Shown: piece by piece, positions 7,840-17,254 of the stretch | How positions within the stretch are numbered: position 1 is the stretch's first letter | Layout of the letters: every line of letters starts with the position of its first letter | Origin: Paenibacillus lignilyticus | GTDB lineage: Bacteria > Bacillota > Bacilli > Paenibacillales > Paenibacillaceae | DNA length: 64,000 nucleotides | Direction of reading: 5' to 3' | Assembly: GCF_017942085.1 (NCBI RefSeq) | Contig: NZ_JAGKSP010000004.1 | Coordinates: 124,001-188,000, forward strand | Translations under genes and position numbers: made by a program | The notes under the pieces: model-generated | Told to the model about the DNA's origin: nothing | Databases searched by the model: none | The model's input: the letters and a program-made list of their open reading frames with translations, nothing else

Positions 7840-8921
7840 AAATGAGCATAAGCAAAACCCAATTGTTTTTTTTGATTATCAAAACGCAGATTGGAATAGG
7901 CTTATTATCCTTGCCCTCTGAAATTCAGAGCATTGCGAATGGAGATTCTTGGATTTCGGTTCTTTTGGCCGGAGCAATTATCCAGATTTTGCTATTCGTC
8001 TATTGGCGGCTGCTCAAGAAATTTCCGAATGAAACCTTGAGCGAAATTACAAATCGCCTGCTTGGGCGATATGTGGGAAAAGTGATCAATCTCGTCTATT
8101 TTGGTTTCTTCGTATTCATCGCGGCGTATGCATGTTCACTCTACGTAGAGCTGATCCATACTTGGATGCTGCCCTTAACTCCCGGGTGGGTGCTGCTTGT
8201 GCTTATCGTCGGGACGAGCGTTTATTTGGCCCATGATAATTTACGTGTTATCGCTAGGTTTTTTGTCTTAGCTTCCATGCTGTTCCTTGTGTTGCTTCTA
8301 ATCAGCATTTTAAACTTTAAGAATAGTGTGCATATTACGAATATATTGCCTATAGGCCATTCAGGTATGCTGCAAATGTTTAGGGGAAGCGACAAAACGT
8401 TCTTCTCCATGCTTGGGTTTGAGGTGACACTATTTTTCTTTTCCCATGTACAAGATAATAAGAAAGGCATGTTTACCTTAATTTCATTAGCCAATTGCTT
8501 TGTTACGTTTTTTTATACCTACTTTGTTTTCATCTGCCTGATCGGAATTACTCCAAAGGCGTTAGATTCGGTGAATGAACCGGTCTTGTTTATTTTAAAA
8601 GGGTTGTCCTATCAGCTGTTTGATCGATTAGACCTTATTTTCTTAACAATTTGGATTATTCCGATGACCGCCACGATTGTTTCTTATTTATGTGTCGCCG
8701 GAAAGACCATAACCGCCAAAGAAAGCTCCTATCGAAAACTGGTTTGGTTCAGCGGGGGCATCGTATTCACTGCAGCGTGGTATTTATCGACAATTGAAAA
8801 TGTCGATTCCTTTAGTAAATGGCTGGAATATGGATACTTAGTTATGATTGCAGCAGTGCCGGTGTTGTTGTGGCTGGGATCCTTCCTTGTTAAAAATAAT
8901 GCAGAGGTCGGTTCAACATGA
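7836..8921 (+). CDS. Spore germination protein, GerB family (APC-type transporter fold)
   Basis: 361 residues starting at ATG 7836, which overlaps the stop of the A subunit and has AGGGAGGTGG 8 bp upstream; the earlier in-frame GTG at 7824 lies inside this ribosome binding site. The start KTQLFFLIIKTQIGIGLLSLP is the conserved first helix of GerAB/GerKB proteins, and about ten transmembrane segments follow. These B subunits have an APC-superfamily transporter fold and bind the germinant. Second gene of the ger operon; its stop overlaps the next ATG. Confidence 0.94.
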   Translation: MKMSISKTQLFFLIIKTQIGIGLLSLPSEIQSIANGDSWISVLLAGAIIQILLFVYWRLLKKFPNETLSEITNRLLGRYVGKVINLVYFGFFVFIAAYACSLYVELIHTWMLPLTPGWVLLVLIVGTSVYLAHDNLRVIARFFVLASMLFLVLLLISILNFKNSVHITNILPIGHSGMLQMFRGSDKTFFSMLGFEVTLFFFSHVQDNKKGMFTLISLANCFVTFFYTYFVFICLIGITPKALDSVNEPVLFILKGLSYQLFDRLDLIFLTIWIIPMTATIVSYLCVAGKTITAKESSYRKLVWFSGGIVFTAAWYLSTIENVDSFSKWLEYGYLVMIAAVPVLLWLGSFLVKNNAEVGST

Positions 8922-10024
8922 GAAGAGGAGTATTGCTAACGGTTTGGATCTTATTATGCTCGATGATCCTTACAGGATGTTGGGACAGCCAATATTTATC
9001 CACTAAAAAAATGGTAAACGGACTTAGCCTTGATATTGCCAAAGACAACTCCTTAATGATGACAATCAGAGCCATCCAGCTGAAGAGTAAAGGCGGCGGC
9101 CAATTCGATGTAAAAGATCAAGAGATGCAAGCAACCGGGGAATCGACATATAGTGTAGGAAGGAAAATTGACAGCATGCTTCCCGGTACCGTCGAAGCCA
9201 CCAAAACACATATTATCATCGTTGGAGAAGAACTCGCCAAACAAGGTTTATTAGCACCTTTGGAATATTTTTACCGCAATCCGAAAGGATATCTGAATTC
9301 GAATATTCTTATAAGTAAGGGGGTCGGGGCTGAAGTTTTATCGTTCAAAAAGATTGACAATAGCCCTATCGCCTTTGGCATTATGCAGTTGATTCACGGA
9401 GCAGTCCGTTCGACAGTCGCTCCGGATCAAACGCTGTATTCGATCTGGAGTCAACTGTTTGATCCGGGAGAAGACATGATTCTGCCTATCATCTATAAAT
9501 TAGGTAATAAAGCGCTAGTCGTTGACAGTGTCGGACTATTCGATGGCGATAAATATTCAGGCGTCTCTTTGTCTAATGATAACAGCATATTATTATTGCT
9601 CCTGCTCGGCAAATTGAACACATTTGCCAACTTGGACATTCCCATAGACGATAGCTTGCTTACCTTACAAACGAGAAAAATGAAGCGAGCTGTCCGTTTA
9701 GCTGTTAATAAAAAAACGTCAGAGATCGAGTTTGTCGTAAAGGTAGATCTCTATGGCGTTATTAGCAGTTTTCCGAACCATCTAGGCCAAGAAATCGATC
9801 GGGAGCAAGTGAAGAAGGAAATTACTGAATACTTAAATAAACGCGCCATGGGCGTAACAAGCAAGTTGCAGCAGGCGAATTGCGATGCGTTTGGCATCGG
9901 AAGAAGGCTTAAGGCCCATCATTCCAAGCTGTGGAAAACTATCGACTGGAAGAAAGCATACAAGGAAGTGAAGATAAGGCCGGAAGTCCAAGTCCATATT
10001 AAAAGTACAGGCATTATTAAGTAA
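8918..10024 (+). CDS. Spore germination lipoprotein, GerC family
   Basis: 368 residues. The lipoprotein signal peptide ends in the lipobox LTGC (Cys about residue 22), followed by WDS, as in GerAC/GerKC (CWDxxE/Q). Family strings include EATKTHIIIVGEELAKQGL, DYFxRNPKGYLNS-like LEYFYRNPKGYLNS, and the C-terminal AFGIGRRLKAHHSKLWKTI. The C subunit is a lipid-anchored receptor component on the outer face of the spore inner membrane. The ATG overlaps the preceding stop (ATGA), so it is translationally coupled. Last gene of the operon. Confidence 0.94.
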   Translation: MRRGVLLTVWILLCSMILTGCWDSQYLSTKKMVNGLSLDIAKDNSLMMTIRAIQLKSKGGGQFDVKDQEMQATGESTYSVGRKIDSMLPGTVEATKTHIIIVGEELAKQGLLAPLEYFYRNPKGYLNSNILISKGVGAEVLSFKKIDNSPIAFGIMQLIHGAVRSTVAPDQTLYSIWSQLFDPGEDMILPIIYKLGNKALVVDSVGLFDGDKYSGVSLSNDNSILLLLLLGKLNTFANLDIPIDDSLLTLQTRKMKRAVRLAVNKKTSEIEFVVKVDLYGVISSFPNHLGQEIDREQVKKEITEYLNKRAMGVTSKLQQANCDAFGIGRRLKAHHSKLWKTIDWKKAYKEVKIRPEVQVHIKSTGIIK

Positions 10025-10026
10025 AG

Positions 10027-10057
10027 GGAGCCAGCGCGCAAGCGCGGGCTCTTTTTT
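10027..10057 (+). terminator. Intrinsic terminator of the ger operon
   Basis: GAGCCAGCGCG, loop CAA, GCGCGGGCTC, then TTTTTT. Confidence 0.88.
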
Positions 10058-10069
10058 GTCGATGCCGGA

Positions 10070-10255
10070 ATGAGTAAGATTTTATGTAAATTTCATGCAC
10101 ACGAAGGCGATGTAGCTGATGCGGAATGGCGCGGATTCCATCGCATTGAGAAAGCGTTGTGGGTCGATAACACCACGGACGGCATGACAGAGTACGCGGA
10201 TCGACTTCTTAGTGATGTCAAGGCACTTCGCGCATTGATGGAAACCGTTGAAGTA
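10070..10255 (+). pseudogene. efeO: Internal fragment of EfeO (imelysin-like iron-uptake protein)
   Basis: About 60 codons, HAHEGDVADAEWRGFHRIEKAL and then YADRLLSDVKALRALMETVEV, match the central M75/imelysin domain of EfeO, the iron-binding partner of the EfeUOB ferrous iron importer. The signal peptide, cupredoxin domain and C-terminal half are missing. There is no good ribosome binding site before ATG 10070. The match breaks at about 10250, where the reading changes into an EfeB-like frame. A decayed remnant. Confidence 0.72.
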
Positions 10256-10465
10256 TTTTGGGCCGGAGCAAACCGATGGTGCTCCTTGGATGGCTGGGGG
10301 AAGCTATATGGTTGTCAGGCGGATTCGGATTCGCGTTGAAGTGTGGGATCGCTCTACGCTTAAGGATCAAGAAGACACCTTCGGCCGTCATCGGCACAGC
10401 GGAGCACCGATTGGAAGTCAGAATGAGCGGGATAAGGTCGATCTTGCAGCGAAGGACGGGAAGGG
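10248..10465 (+). pseudogene. efeB: Internal fragment of EfeB (DyP-type peroxidase)
   Basis: In another frame than the EfeO piece, about 70 codons, WMAGGSYMVVRRIRIRVEVW then DRSTLKDQEDTFGRHRHSG and APIGSQNERD, match the DyP peroxidase/deferrochelatase family around the segment preceding the heme ligand. The N- and C-terminal parts are gone, and the match ends at about 10465 where the EfeU-like frame begins. Confidence 0.7.
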
Positions 10466-10974
10466 ATTTTCGCGCTTGGAATGCCTTCATTGATAAGCAG
10501 GTGGGAGGAGCCTTGGCAAGAGGCAGCTTATGGTCCTTGTTTGTCGTATCGGGGCTCTCCATCTTCCGCGAAGGCGCAGAAACGGCTATATTCTATGTCG
10601 GCATGTCCCCGTCCATTGATCCGATGCAGATGCTGCTCGGGATCGCTGCGGTGCTGCTTGGGATTCTTGCCTTATTGATGATCAAGTACAGCGTGAAGCT
10701 GCCGCTTCGTCCGTTCTTCCTGACGTCCTCGGCATTCATCTACTTGCTGGTGTTCCGTTTCATCGGCGAAAGCATTCATTCGCTTCAAGTGGCCACCTGG
10801 GTACCGGCGCATTCCATTTCGAGAAGCATCTCCGTGAATGTCCTTGGCATTTACCCGACGCTTGAAACGGTTATTCCGCAAGCCGCTCTGCTTGTATATT
10901 TGCTCATTCGATATCGTTCGGTCTTCATTATCGGCGCGCCTCGAGAAGGAACGGCAAAAACCAGCTTGAAATAG
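10440..10974 (+). pseudogene. efeU: C-terminal part of EfeU (FTR1 iron permease)
   Basis: From about 10466 the frame encodes FRAWNAFIDKQVGGALARG, then the second REGAE iron-binding motif (SIFREGAETAIFYVGM) and four hydrophobic segments to a natural stop at 10974. FTR1 permeases carry two REGxE motifs; only the second is left, so the N-terminal half with the first motif is absent and the protein cannot work as a full permease. The order here is EfeO-EfeB-EfeU pieces, each joined within coding sequence, as expected after two internal deletions in one operon. Confidence 0.75.
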
Positions 10975-10980
10975 AAATGA

Positions 10981-11025
10981 AAGCTTAATCCGATCTCGCA
11001 GAGGAGATCGGATTAAGCTTTTTTT
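10981..11025 (+). terminator. Strong intrinsic terminator after the efe relic
   Basis: AAGCTTAATCCGATCTC (10981-10997) pairs with GAGATCGGATTAAGCTT (11004-11020) and is followed by TTTTT. The relic has kept its operon terminator; the hairpin may also stop transcription arriving from gcvPB on the other strand. Confidence 0.88.
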
Positions 11026-11075
11026 CGTTATTGGCTTAGCTTTACATTCATCGGATTTGTCCTATGCGCGACTGA

Positions 11076-12599
11076 TTAGCTGCACGCACAGTTGAGGACC
11101 GGTTTGCGGGCGGCTGTCGTCTCGTCCAGTCGGCGTACGACGGTATCATAAGGTGCGCCCAGTATAATGGCTGGATTCGTGCGTGCTTCTTCGGCAATTC
11201 GGATCATTGTATCAATAAACCCGTCGAGTGTCTCTTTACTCTCTGTTTCGGTCGGTTCGATCATGATACATTCCTCGACGTTGAGCGGGAAATAGATGGT
11301 TGGCGGATGGTAACCGAAGTCGAGCAGCCGCTTGGCTACGTCTAACGTGCGGACGCCGTGCTCCTTCAGGCCGCGACCCGACATCACGAACTCATGCTTA
11401 CAGACGCCGGGGTAAGGAAGCTCGAAATGAGGAGCGAGCCGGTGCATCATGTAGTTGGCATTGAGAACCGCACATTCCGAGACGCGGCGCAGTCCTTCCG
11501 GTCCATAGGTCCGAATATACGTATATGCCCGTACAAGAATGCCGAAGTTGCCGTAGAACGCTTTGACCCGGCCGATTGACTCAGGACGGTCGTAGTCAAA
11601 GTAATAGGTGCCGTCATCGCGTCTGGCGGCAAGAGGTTTGGGCAGAAACGGTATGAGCGTGCTTTTCACGCCGACAGGGCCGGCTCCCGGGCCGCCGCCG
11701 CCGTGCGGCGTGCTCATCGTCTTGTGCAAATTAAGGTGGACAACGTCAAACCCCATGTCGCCGGGTCTGGTGATGCCCATGATCGCATTCGAATTCGCTC
11801 CGTCGTAATAGAGCAGGCCGCCAGCCTCATGGATGATCTCTGCGATCTCAACGATCTGTTCCTCGAACAGGCCGAGGGTACTCGGATTTGTGAGCATGAG
11901 CGCTGCGGTATCCTTGCCGACAGCTGCGCGCAGCGCGCCTAGGTCGACCATGCCGTGCTCATTCGATTTGATGGTGATGGTTTCGAAGCCTGCGACGGTG
12001 GCACTGGCAGGATTTGTTCCGTGCGAGGAGTCCGGAACAATCACTTTGGTGCGTACATCGCCGCGGCTTTCATGGTAAGCGCGAATCATCATCAGCCCGG
12101 TCCATTCGCCATGGGCGCCTGCAGCCGGCTGAAGCGTAACCTGATCCATGCCGGTCAGTGCAGCCAGGTCGTTCTGAAGCACATACATCAGCTCGAGTGC
12201 GCCTTGGATGCTCTCTTCCGGCTGATAGGGGTGAATCTTGGCGAAGCCCGCGAAACGAGCGGTATCTTCGTTGATTTTCGGATTATACTTCATCGTACAG
12301 GAGCCGAGCGGGTAGAAGCCGTTATCGACGCCGAAATTGCGCCGGGACAGCTCGGTGTAGTGACGGATTACGTCGACCTCGTAAACCTCGGGAAGCTGTG
12401 CAGGCGTTTGTCTTAGCATTTCGGCAGGAATGAAGGCAGAAGGATCCGATTCGGGTACATCGCAAGGCGGGAGGGAATAAGCGACGCGTCCTGGTTTGCT
12501 GAGCTCGAATATCAGCGATTTGGCCGGTTTCAATGACATGTTCCTCTTATCGTTCTGTAGAGCAATGGTAGAATCGCCCTCATTAAAATGTGTTGTCAT
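11076..12599 (-). CDS. gcvPB: Glycine dehydrogenase (decarboxylating) subunit 2
   Basis: 507 residues, typical for the PLP-binding half of the split P-protein. [18 protein letters not shown] near residue 97 and [20 protein letters not shown], with the Schiff-base Lys in HKTMS (about residue 290), are diagnostic. It decarboxylates glycine and passes the aminomethyl group to lipoyl-GcvH, in complex with the gcvPA product. The start ATG overlaps the gcvPA stop (ATGA), so the two are coupled. The C-terminus ends in CACS-like ...NCACS. Third gene of the riboswitch-controlled gcvT-gcvPA-gcvPB operon. Confidence 0.96.
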   Translation of the reverse strand: MTTHFNEGDSTIALQNDKRNMSLKPAKSLIFELSKPGRVAYSLPPCDVPESDPSAFIPAEMLRQTPAQLPEVYEVDVIRHYTELSRRNFGVDNGFYPLGSCTMKYNPKINEDTARFAGFAKIHPYQPEESIQGALELMYVLQNDLAALTGMDQVTLQPAAGAHGEWTGLMMIRAYHESRGDVRTKVIVPDSSHGTNPASATVAGFETITIKSNEHGMVDLGALRAAVGKDTAALMLTNPSTLGLFEEQIVEIAEIIHEAGGLLYYDGANSNAIMGITRPGDMGFDVVHLNLHKTMSTPHGGGGPGAGPVGVKSTLIPFLPKPLAARRDDGTYYFDYDRPESIGRVKAFYGNFGILVRAYTYIRTYGPEGLRRVSECAVLNANYMMHRLAPHFELPYPGVCKHEFVMSGRGLKEHGVRTLDVAKRLLDFGYHPPTIYFPLNVEECIMIEPTETESKETLDGFIDTMIRIAEEARTNPAIILGAPYDTVVRRLDETTAARKPVLNCACS

Positions 12600-13951
12600 G
12601 CCATTTCCTCCAGTCTCGCGACAAAGTGATCGATTTCCGCGCGCGTACGTTTCTCCGTCACGGCAATTAACATATGACCTTGCAGCTCCGGGTAGGCAAA
12701 CTCAAGGTCGCAGCCACCGAGGAAGCCGGCGGCAAGCAGCTTCAGATTCGCTTCCTTTACGGAAACGCTGGTCGGCAGCTTCACGACAAATTCATTAAAG
12801 AACGGAGCGGAGAAGGGGAGTTCGAAGCCGCGCTTTGCAAACTGATCGGCTGCGTAATGGGCTTTCTGTAAATTCAAGTTAGCGGCCTCGCGCAAGCCCT
12901 CTTTGCCCATCGTCGACAAGTAGATCGAAGCACATAGAGCAAGCAATGCTTGATTCGAGCAGATGTTGGAAGTCGCTTTCTCCCGCCTTATATGCTGCTC
13001 CCGAGCTTGCAGCGTCAGAACAAAGCCGCGCTTTCCGTCGATATCCGTGGTCTGGCCGACAATCCTGCCCGGCATCCGCCGCATCAGCGGCTCGGTGACG
13101 GCGAAGAACCCGCAGGTCGGTCCTCCGAGCGATTGCGAGATGCCAAGCGGCTGCGCATCGCCGACGACAATGTCGCTTCCGAGCTTGCCCGGTGTCTCCA
13201 GCAAACCGAGCGACAAGGGATTGCTGCTGACAACAAGCAGTCCTTTAACATGGTGAATGATTGGCTCGATGGCGGCTAGATCCTCGACCGCGCCGAAGAA
13301 ATTCGGCGATTGCACGAGCACGGCGGCGGTCTTGGTGTCTACGGCTGCCTGTAGGGCGTCCAGATCCGTAACGCCGTTCGTAAAGCCTACTTCGACGATG
13401 TCCAGGTTTAGGCCGCGAGCCATCGTGCGGACCATCTCACGGGCTTCCGGATGGACGGTACGCGAGATGACGATCCGGTTTCGCTTCGTCGCTCCTGCGG
13501 CCAAGGCGCCTGCTTCGGCCAAAGCGGTAACGCCGTCATACATACTCGCGTTTGCGACAGCCATGCCAGTCAGCTCGCAAATGTACGATTGGAACTCGAA
13601 GATGGCTTGAAGCTCGCCTTGGCTGATCTCCGGCTGGTAAGGCGTATATGCCGTATAGAATTCAGAGCGAGAGATCATGTGATTGATAACGACAGGCAAG
13701 TGGTGATCATAGATTCCCGCACCAAGAAAGCTTTTGTAACGGTCGGTGTCGGCGTTGCGTCCGGCAAGCTCCTTCATATGCTCGAGCAGGGAGAATTCGT
13801 CAAGCGCGGAGGACATCGGCATCGTACCGCGGTAACGGATGGATTCCGGAATGTCTCGGAACAGCTCTTCGATCGATGCCGCGCCGATCGTTGCGAGCAT
13901 ATCGGCTTGGTCTTGATCGGTTATGGGGATGTAGCGGTGTATATTAGCCAT
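12596..13951 (-). CDS. gcvPA: Glycine dehydrogenase (decarboxylating) subunit 1
   Basis: 451 residues from ATG 13951, which has AAGGAG 8 bp upstream; a GTG at 13960 overlaps that site and is less likely. The N-terminus [19 protein letters not shown], the string [20 protein letters not shown] and NFFGAVEDL are the family hallmarks of the N-terminal half of the P-protein. It forms the heterotetramer with the gcvPB product. It follows the gcvT stop by only 5 bp. Nothing unusual was seen. Confidence 0.96.
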   Translation of the reverse strand: MANIHRYIPITDQDQADMLATIGAASIEELFRDIPESIRYRGTMPMSSALDEFSLLEHMKELAGRNADTDRYKSFLGAGIYDHHLPVVINHMISRSEFYTAYTPYQPEISQGELQAIFEFQSYICELTGMAVANASMYDGVTALAEAGALAAGATKRNRIVISRTVHPEAREMVRTMARGLNLDIVEVGFTNGVTDLDALQAAVDTKTAAVLVQSPNFFGAVEDLAAIEPIIHHVKGLLVVSSNPLSLGLLETPGKLGSDIVVGDAQPLGISQSLGGPTCGFFAVTEPLMRRMPGRIVGQTTDIDGKRGFVLTLQAREQHIRREKATSNICSNQALLALCASIYLSTMGKEGLREAANLNLQKAHYAADQFAKRGFELPFSAPFFNEFVVKLPTSVSVKEANLKLLAAGFLGGCDLEFAYPELQGHMLIAVTEKRTRAEIDHFVARLEEMA

Positions 13952-13956
13952 GCATT

Positions 13957-15066
13957 TCACTCCTTAGGAAGTCTTTTATAAAATGGGGTCTTGATGACTT
14001 TGGCCTTTAACTGTTTGCCGCGAATTTCAACTGTCAGTTCGGTGCCGAGAGCGGCAAAGTTCGCATCGATCAAAGCGAGACCGAGGTTGCGCTTCAGCGT
14101 CGGTGATTGTGTGCCTGTCGTGACGGTTCCGATTAATGTGCCGTTTGCATAGACAGGGTAATGCGAGCGGGGGATGCCGCGGTCAATCAGCTCGATGCCG
14201 ACAAGCTTGCGTGACAGCCCATCTTCCTTCTGCTTGACCAGCGCTTCTCGGCCGATAAAGACCTCTTTGTCGAGCTTGACGAAGAAGCTGACTCCGGCTT
14301 CCAGAGGCGTGATGGTGTTCGAGAGCTCTTGACCGTATAGCGGCAATCGCGCCTCAAAGCGCAAGGTGTCACGAGCGCCGAGTCCGGAAGGGATTAAGCC
14401 GAGCGGTTCGCCGGCTGTGAGCAGCCTTTTCCAGACGTCGCCGGCTCGGTCTGCCTGAACATAGATTTCGAAGCCATCCTCGCCCGTGTAGCCGGTTCGC
14501 GAAACTAACGCATCCACTCCCGCGAGTGAGGTGCTTGGTGCGAATCGGAAAGGAGGGAGTTCGAGGACGTCGGTACCGGCGCCGGCGGCAGCCATGACGG
14601 CAGCGGCTGACGGTCCCTGCAAGGCGAGTAGGGCAAGCTGATCAGAGATATTCTCGAGTAGGACATCCCCGATTAAATGACTGCGCATCCATTCGTAATC
14701 CTTATCGATGTTCGAAGCGTTCACGACGACCATGAACTGATCGGCCGTGATTCGATAGACAAGCAAGTCGTCGACGACGCCTCCATCCGGATAACACATC
14801 AGTGAGTATTGCGCTTGGCCGTCGGCGAGCTTCGTGACGTCATTGGTCGTCAACAGCTGCAAGAAGCGCTCTGCGAATAGGCCGGTCACCTTGAATTCTC
14901 CCATATGGGAGACATCGAACAGACCGGCGCGCTGCCGAACAGCGTCGTGTTCTTTCTGAATGCCGGAGAACTGGACGGGCAGCTCCCAGCCGCCGAAGTC
15001 GATGCAGCGGACCTCCGGATGAGCGGCATAGAGCGGGTACAACGGGGTTCTTTTCAAATCGGCCAT
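13957..15066 (-). CDS. gcvT: Aminomethyltransferase (glycine cleavage T-protein)
   Basis: 369 residues from the ATG of [11 protein letters not shown] at 15066, preceded by GAGGAGGAG; an in-frame upstream extension to 15120 would run into the riboswitch terminator and is rejected. [25 protein letters not shown], the VSHMGEF folate-site motif and the [12 protein letters not shown] motif identify the T-protein, which transfers the methylene group from GcvH to tetrahydrofolate and releases ammonia. First gene of the leftward glycine cleavage operon, directly behind a tandem glycine riboswitch. Confidence 0.97.
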   Translation of the reverse strand: MADLKRTPLYPLYAAHPEVRCIDFGGWELPVQFSGIQKEHDAVRQRAGLFDVSHMGEFKVTGLFAERFLQLLTTNDVTKLADGQAQYSLMCYPDGGVVDDLLVYRITADQFMVVVNASNIDKDYEWMRSHLIGDVLLENISDQLALLALQGPSAAAVMAAAGAGTDVLELPPFRFAPSTSLAGVDALVSRTGYTGEDGFEIYVQADRAGDVWKRLLTAGEPLGLIPSGLGARDTLRFEARLPLYGQELSNTITPLEAGVSFFVKLDKEVFIGREALVKQKEDGLSRKLVGIELIDRGIPRSHYPVYANGTLIGTVTTGTQSPTLKRNLGLALIDANFAALGTELTVEIRGKQLKAKVIKTPFYKRLPKE

Positions 15067-15117
15067 TCTTGACTCTCCTCCTCGAATTCGTGATCGTAAC
15101 GCAAAGAAGGACAGCAA

Positions 15118-15164
15118 CAAAAAGGGAGCGCATTCTCAGCCGAAGCTGACTGCGTTTCCTTTTT
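15118..15164 (-). terminator. Riboswitch-controlled terminator before gcvT
   Basis: On the minus strand the transcript folds GGAAACGCAGTCAGC against GCTGAGAATGCGCTCC around a TTCG loop, followed by a run of five U. It lies directly after the second glycine aptamer and before the gcvT ribosome binding site. Glycine binding is expected to prevent this terminator (ON switch), by analogy with Bacillus subtilis gcvT. Confidence 0.8.
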
Positions 15165-15365
15165 GCTCTGTCCTTTGTACCTGAGAGTTACCCTATGTCC
15201 GGTTGAAAAAGATGGAACATAAGTTTCCCCGTGGGTGATCCCGCGAACGGGATGCTCTCCAGAGGTGCGTCCGATAAAGGTCCTTTTGCCTGAGAGATTC
15301 ACCTATGTAAGGTTTACTCCTTCGGCGCCGCCGAAATCTTGCTTGTTGGCGATCTCTCCCTTTAT
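15165..15365 (-). ncRNA. Tandem glycine riboswitch (leftward, gcvT operon)
   Basis: Two aptamers on the minus strand. Aptamer 1 (about 15363 down to 15275) starts GGGAGAGATC, contains GGCGCCGAAGGAGTAA and closes with AATCTCTCAGGCAAAAGGACC. Aptamer 2 (about 15268 down to 15165) starts CTCTGGAGAGCATCCCG, has ATCACCCACGGGGAAA and closes with AACTCTCAGGTACAAAGGAC. These are the conserved glycine riboswitch cores, with the usual short linker between aptamers. Confidence 0.93.
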
Positions 15366-15394
15366 CATCATCCGCTTATTTAGTTGTTATCCTC

Positions 15395-15470
15395 TATTCT
15401 TACATGCAAATAACAGGTTGTGTCAACAAAAATAAAAAAATGTTAATAATATGTTAGGTATATTGACATA
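15395..15470. promoter_or_regulatory. Divergent promoter region between the two riboswitches
   Basis: On the minus strand TTGACA (complement of 15421-15426) lies 18 bp upstream of a weak -10 (TAAGAA). On the plus strand TTGACA at 15463-15468 is followed by an AT-rich stretch with a weak TTTAAG-type -10 at the right distance. The roughly 150-bp AT-rich gap thus probably fires both ways into the two riboswitch leaders. Confidence 0.45.
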
Positions 15471-15527
15471 AATTATAATTCTGTTTTAAGCTAAACCCAT
15501 CAACAACCGAATAAGCGGATGACGATG

Positions 15528-15712
15528 GCAGGGAGAGACTGAAGGAGCGAACCGTTCCGGAGGCACCGAAGGAGCAAGTCGACGGCCGGCCGAAGATTAA
15601 TCTCTCAGGTAAACGTACCGCCATTCGACGCAACTCTGGAGAGAGCGAATAGCCACCAAAGGGGTAAGAGCGGATCTTGGACCGTTTAAACTCTCAGGTA
15701 CCCGGGACAGAG
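15528..15712 (+). ncRNA. Tandem glycine riboswitch (rightward, gcvH operon)
   Basis: Two aptamers on the plus strand. Aptamer 1 (about 15530-15625) starts GGGAGAGACTG, holds GGCACCGAAGGAGCAAG and closes with AATCTCTCAGGTAAACGTACC. Aptamer 2 (about 15631-15712) starts CTCTGGAGAGAGC, holds TAGCCACCAAAGGGGTAAG and closes with AAACTCTCAGGTACCCGGGAC. The end of the second aptamer overlaps the 5' arm of the terminator that follows, which provides the switch. Confidence 0.93.
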
Positions 15713-15747
15713 AACTTGGCGCATAGCCGGTTCTCTGTCTCTTTTTA
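15706..15747 (+). terminator. Riboswitch-controlled terminator before gcvH
   Basis: GACAGAGAAC (15706-15715) pairs perfectly with GTTCTCTGTC (15730-15739), then TCTTTTTA. The 5' arm is shared with the closing stem of aptamer 2, so glycine binding should favour read-through. Confidence 0.88.
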
Positions 15748-15778
15748 TTGCTTCCCCGGCATGCAAGGAGAACCGCTT

Positions 15779-15871
15779 ATGCATATCATCGCGGGTAAGG
15801 CCGTATGCTTCGGCGAGGAACTAAATCCTTCTCTTAAAGTATATGCAGCGATGGTCCTCAATAGCGCCTAG
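15779..15871 (+). CDS. Possible 30-residue small ORF between riboswitch and gcvH
   Basis: ATG 15779 is preceded by AAGGAG (15765-15770) at 8 bp and encodes [20 protein letters not shown] plus ten more residues before TAG. It lies after the terminator and before gcvH. I do not recognise the peptide; it could be a leader peptide, a small protein or chance. The strong ribosome binding site is the only support. Confidence 0.35.
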   Translation: MHIIAGKAVCFGEELNPSLKVYAAMVLNSA

Positions 15872-15951
15872 ATGCCGCCGGTTTTGCAGATGTTGGGTGG
15901 CAGAGTCGGACAACCGCAGTTAACTACCCTATAACGGAAAGGAAGTTGAAC

Positions 15952-16344
15952 ATGAGTGAAGTGAGAGCAGGATTGGGCTATACAGAGGAGCATGAATGGG
16001 CTGAGGCGCGAGGAGCCGTCATTCGAATCGGGATTTCCGATTTTGCGCAATGTCAGTTAGGCGACATTGTGTTCGTGGAATTCCCGGAAGTGGGGGCAAC
16101 GCTTGAGGCGAACTATCCGATGGGTACGATCGAGTCGGTAAAAACCGTATCCGATCTGTTCAGCCCTGTTAGCGGAACGGTCGTGAAAGTGAACGAGGAA
16201 TTGCTGGACGAACCGCAAAAAGTGAACGAAGACCCGTATGGAGAAGGCTGGATTATCGAGGTCGAGGTGGAAGGCGAAGCGGCGGAAGTGGTGGCCGCGC
16301 TCTGGAGCGCTGAGCGATACGGGGCGTTCGTTGCATCCAAATAA
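15952..16344 (+). CDS. gcvH: Glycine cleavage system H protein
   Basis: 130 residues from ATG 15952 (AAAGGAAG 6 bp upstream; an in-frame TTG at 15946 sits against that site and is rejected). YTEEHEWAE at the start and [15 protein letters not shown], with the lipoyl-carrying Lys in ESVK (about residue 62), identify H protein. The lipoyl arm shuttles the aminomethyl group between the P, T and L proteins. First gene of a rightward operon that also encodes the enzymes that make and reoxidise its cofactor. Confidence 0.96.
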   Translation: MSEVRAGLGYTEEHEWAEARGAVIRIGISDFAQCQLGDIVFVEFPEVGATLEANYPMGTIESVKTVSDLFSPVSGTVVKVNEELLDEPQKVNEDPYGEGWIIEVEVEGEAAEVVAALWSAERYGAFVASK

Positions 16345-16357
16345 GGAGGTGCGCAAG

Positions 16358-17254
16358 ATGCCGAAGCCAAGGGTACGCAAGCCGGAGTGGCTCAAAATAT
16401 CGCTTCATGCAGGAAACGGATACCAAGAGATCAAATCGATGATGCGCGGCCGCCAGCTGCATACGGTGTGCGAGGAGGCGAAATGCCCGAATATATTCGA
16501 GTGTTGGAGTCGGCGTACGGCAACATTCATGATTTTGGGGAGAATTTGCACGCGCGCCTGTCGGTTCTGCGCCGTGAACTCGGGCCAGCCGACAGAGCTC
16601 GATCTGGAGGAGCCCCGGCATGTGGCGCAATCCGTCAACGAGATGGGACTTGCGCATGTCGTCATCACTTCCGTCGCCCGTGACGATCTGATTGATCACG
16701 GTGCAACGATGTTTGCTGCGACCATTGTGGCTGTGCGCTTGGAAAACCCGCTAACGAGCATCGAGGTGCTAATCCCGGATTTGGGCGGTGACAAGAATCG
16801 GCTCGCTGTCGTGCTGGAAGCGAAGCCGGATGTGCTGAACCACAATCTCGAGACGGTGAGCCGGCTTTCGGACAAAGTGCGCGCAAAGGCCAAATATGTC
16901 CGTTCACTGTCTGTGCTCCGCATGGCCAAGGAACTTCGTCCAAGTCAGACGACGAAATCCGGCTTGATGGTCGGGCTGGGGGAGGAGAAGGAAGAGCTTA
17001 TTGAAGCCATGCGCGATTTGCGGGAAGCCGGCTGCGATATTCTGACGATTGGGCAGTATTTGCAGCCTACGTCCAAGCATATGGATGTCGTTCGCTATTA
17101 TCATCCAACGGAATTCGAAGTACTCAAGCAGGAGGGACTTGCGCTTGGTTTCGCCCATGTCGAGGCAGGACCGCTCGTCCGAAGCTCCTATCACGCCCGC
17201 GAGCAAGCCGAGCGCGCGAAGGCAGCCAGTGCTGTAGGGGGAGTGTTACTATGA
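16358..17254 (+). CDS. lipA: Lipoyl synthase (radical SAM)
   Basis: 298 residues, the same size as Bacillus LipA, from ATG 16358 with AAGGAGGT 7 bp upstream. Two iron-sulfur sites are visible: [12 protein letters not shown] (auxiliary cluster, CX4CX5C) and CTRACRFC (radical SAM CX3CX2C). It inserts two sulfur atoms into the octanoyl group carried by GcvH. The C-terminal SSYHARE motif, which supplies a serine ligand to the auxiliary cluster, is present. It starts 13 bp after the gcvH stop and its end overlaps the next ATG by 4 bp. Confidence 0.96.
   Translation: MPKPRVRKPEWLKISLHAGNGYQEIKSMMRGRQLHTVCEEAKCPNIFECWSRRTATFMILGRICTRACRFCAVNSGQPTELDLEEPRHVAQSVNEMGLAHVVITSVARDDLIDHGATMFAATIVAVRLENPLTSIEVLIPDLGGDKNRLAVVLEAKPDVLNHNLETVSRLSDKVRAKAKYVRSLSVLRMAKELRPSQTTKSGLMVGLGEEKEELIEAMRDLREAGCDILTIGQYLQPTSKHMDVVRYYHPTEFEVLKQEGLALGFAHVEAGPLVRSSYHAREQAERAKAASAVGGVLL

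Noticed and set aside
13952..13960. Upstream GTG start of gcvPA overlapping gcvT
   Set aside because: It overlaps the AAGGAG ribosome binding site used by ATG 13951.
15165..15712. T-box leaders before the gcv operons
   Set aside because: No T-box sequence or specifier stem; the conserved glycine aptamer cores explain the leaders fully.
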